Source: an uncultured Polymorphobacter sp.
GTDB taxonomy: Bacteria > Pseudomonadota > Alphaproteobacteria > Sphingomonadales > Sphingomonadaceae
Reading direction: 5' to 3'
DNA: 5,660 nt
NCBI GenBank assembly: GCA_937871645.1
Contig: CALMPZ010000444.1
Span: 1 to 5,660, forward strand
The stretch's first letter is position 1. Each line of letters starts with the position of its first letter. Of the stretch, positions 5,614-5,660 are shown piece after piece. The notes beneath the pieces are model-generated. The model was not told the origin of the DNA, ran no database searches, and saw only the letters and a list, made by a program, of their open reading frames with translations. A program made the position numbers and the translations under genes.

Positions 5614-5644
5614 CCGTCATCCCGGCGTAGGCCGGGACCCATCA
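5614..5644. repeat. REP-like palindrome, GTCATCCCGGC...GCCGGGACCCAT type
   Basis: Perfect 7-bp stem TCCCGGC/GCCGGGA (5620-5626 with 5631-5637) with loop GTAG, flanked by CGTCA on the left and CCCATC on the right. This matches a very common dispersed palindromic repeat of alphaproteobacterial intergenic DNA. Read on the minus strand it translates as MGPGLRRDDG, a familiar sign of false gene predictions over this element. No gene is present from 5484 to the window end. Confidence 0.7.
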
Positions 5645-5660
5645 CCGGCAACAAATGCAG

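Noticed and set aside
4728..5654. 308-residue minus-strand open frame opposite rplI and rpsR
   Set aside because: It begins in the REP-like repeat (MGPGLRRDDG), crosses a strong bidirectional terminator and mirrors two ribosomal protein genes.

Overview
The window is GC-rich chromosomal DNA from an alphaproteobacterium, most likely of the order Sphingomonadales. This placement is inferred from protein character and gene order. FabG opens [17 protein letters not shown], rpsF is followed directly by rpsR and rplI with no priB between them, S6 and L9 carry long C-terminal extensions, and the right edge holds a dispersed palindromic repeat of a kind common in alphaproteobacterial genomes. No database search was possible.

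Left half (1-2551, minus strand): a fatty-acid synthesis (FAS II) cluster read right to left as fabD, fabG, acpP, fabF. FabD loads malonyl groups onto ACP, FabF condenses them with the growing acyl-ACP, and FabG reduces the 3-oxoacyl product. fabD and fabG are tightly coupled. acpP and fabF are each set off by structured gaps of 130 and 173 bases. The acpP-fabF gap holds a probable terminator or attenuator, and fabF runs off the left edge.

Middle (2552-4022): a 251-base divergent intergenic region, then one plus-strand gene for an exported TPR-repeat protein of unknown function, closed by two consecutive hairpins, the second a good intrinsic terminator.

Right half (4023-5660, plus strand): a structured leader and the ribosomal protein operon rpsF-rpsR-rplI (S6, S18, L9), ending in a strong terminator that should work in both directions. 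The last ~115 bases contain two palindromic intergenic elements and no gene.

Most of the window is housekeeping sequence and I found no convincing undescribed multi-gene system. The parts most worth a second look are the rpsF leader, the Arg/Gly-rich tail on S6 paired with an acidic tail on L9, the acpP-fabF intergenic structure, and the uncharacterised TPR protein between two core operons.
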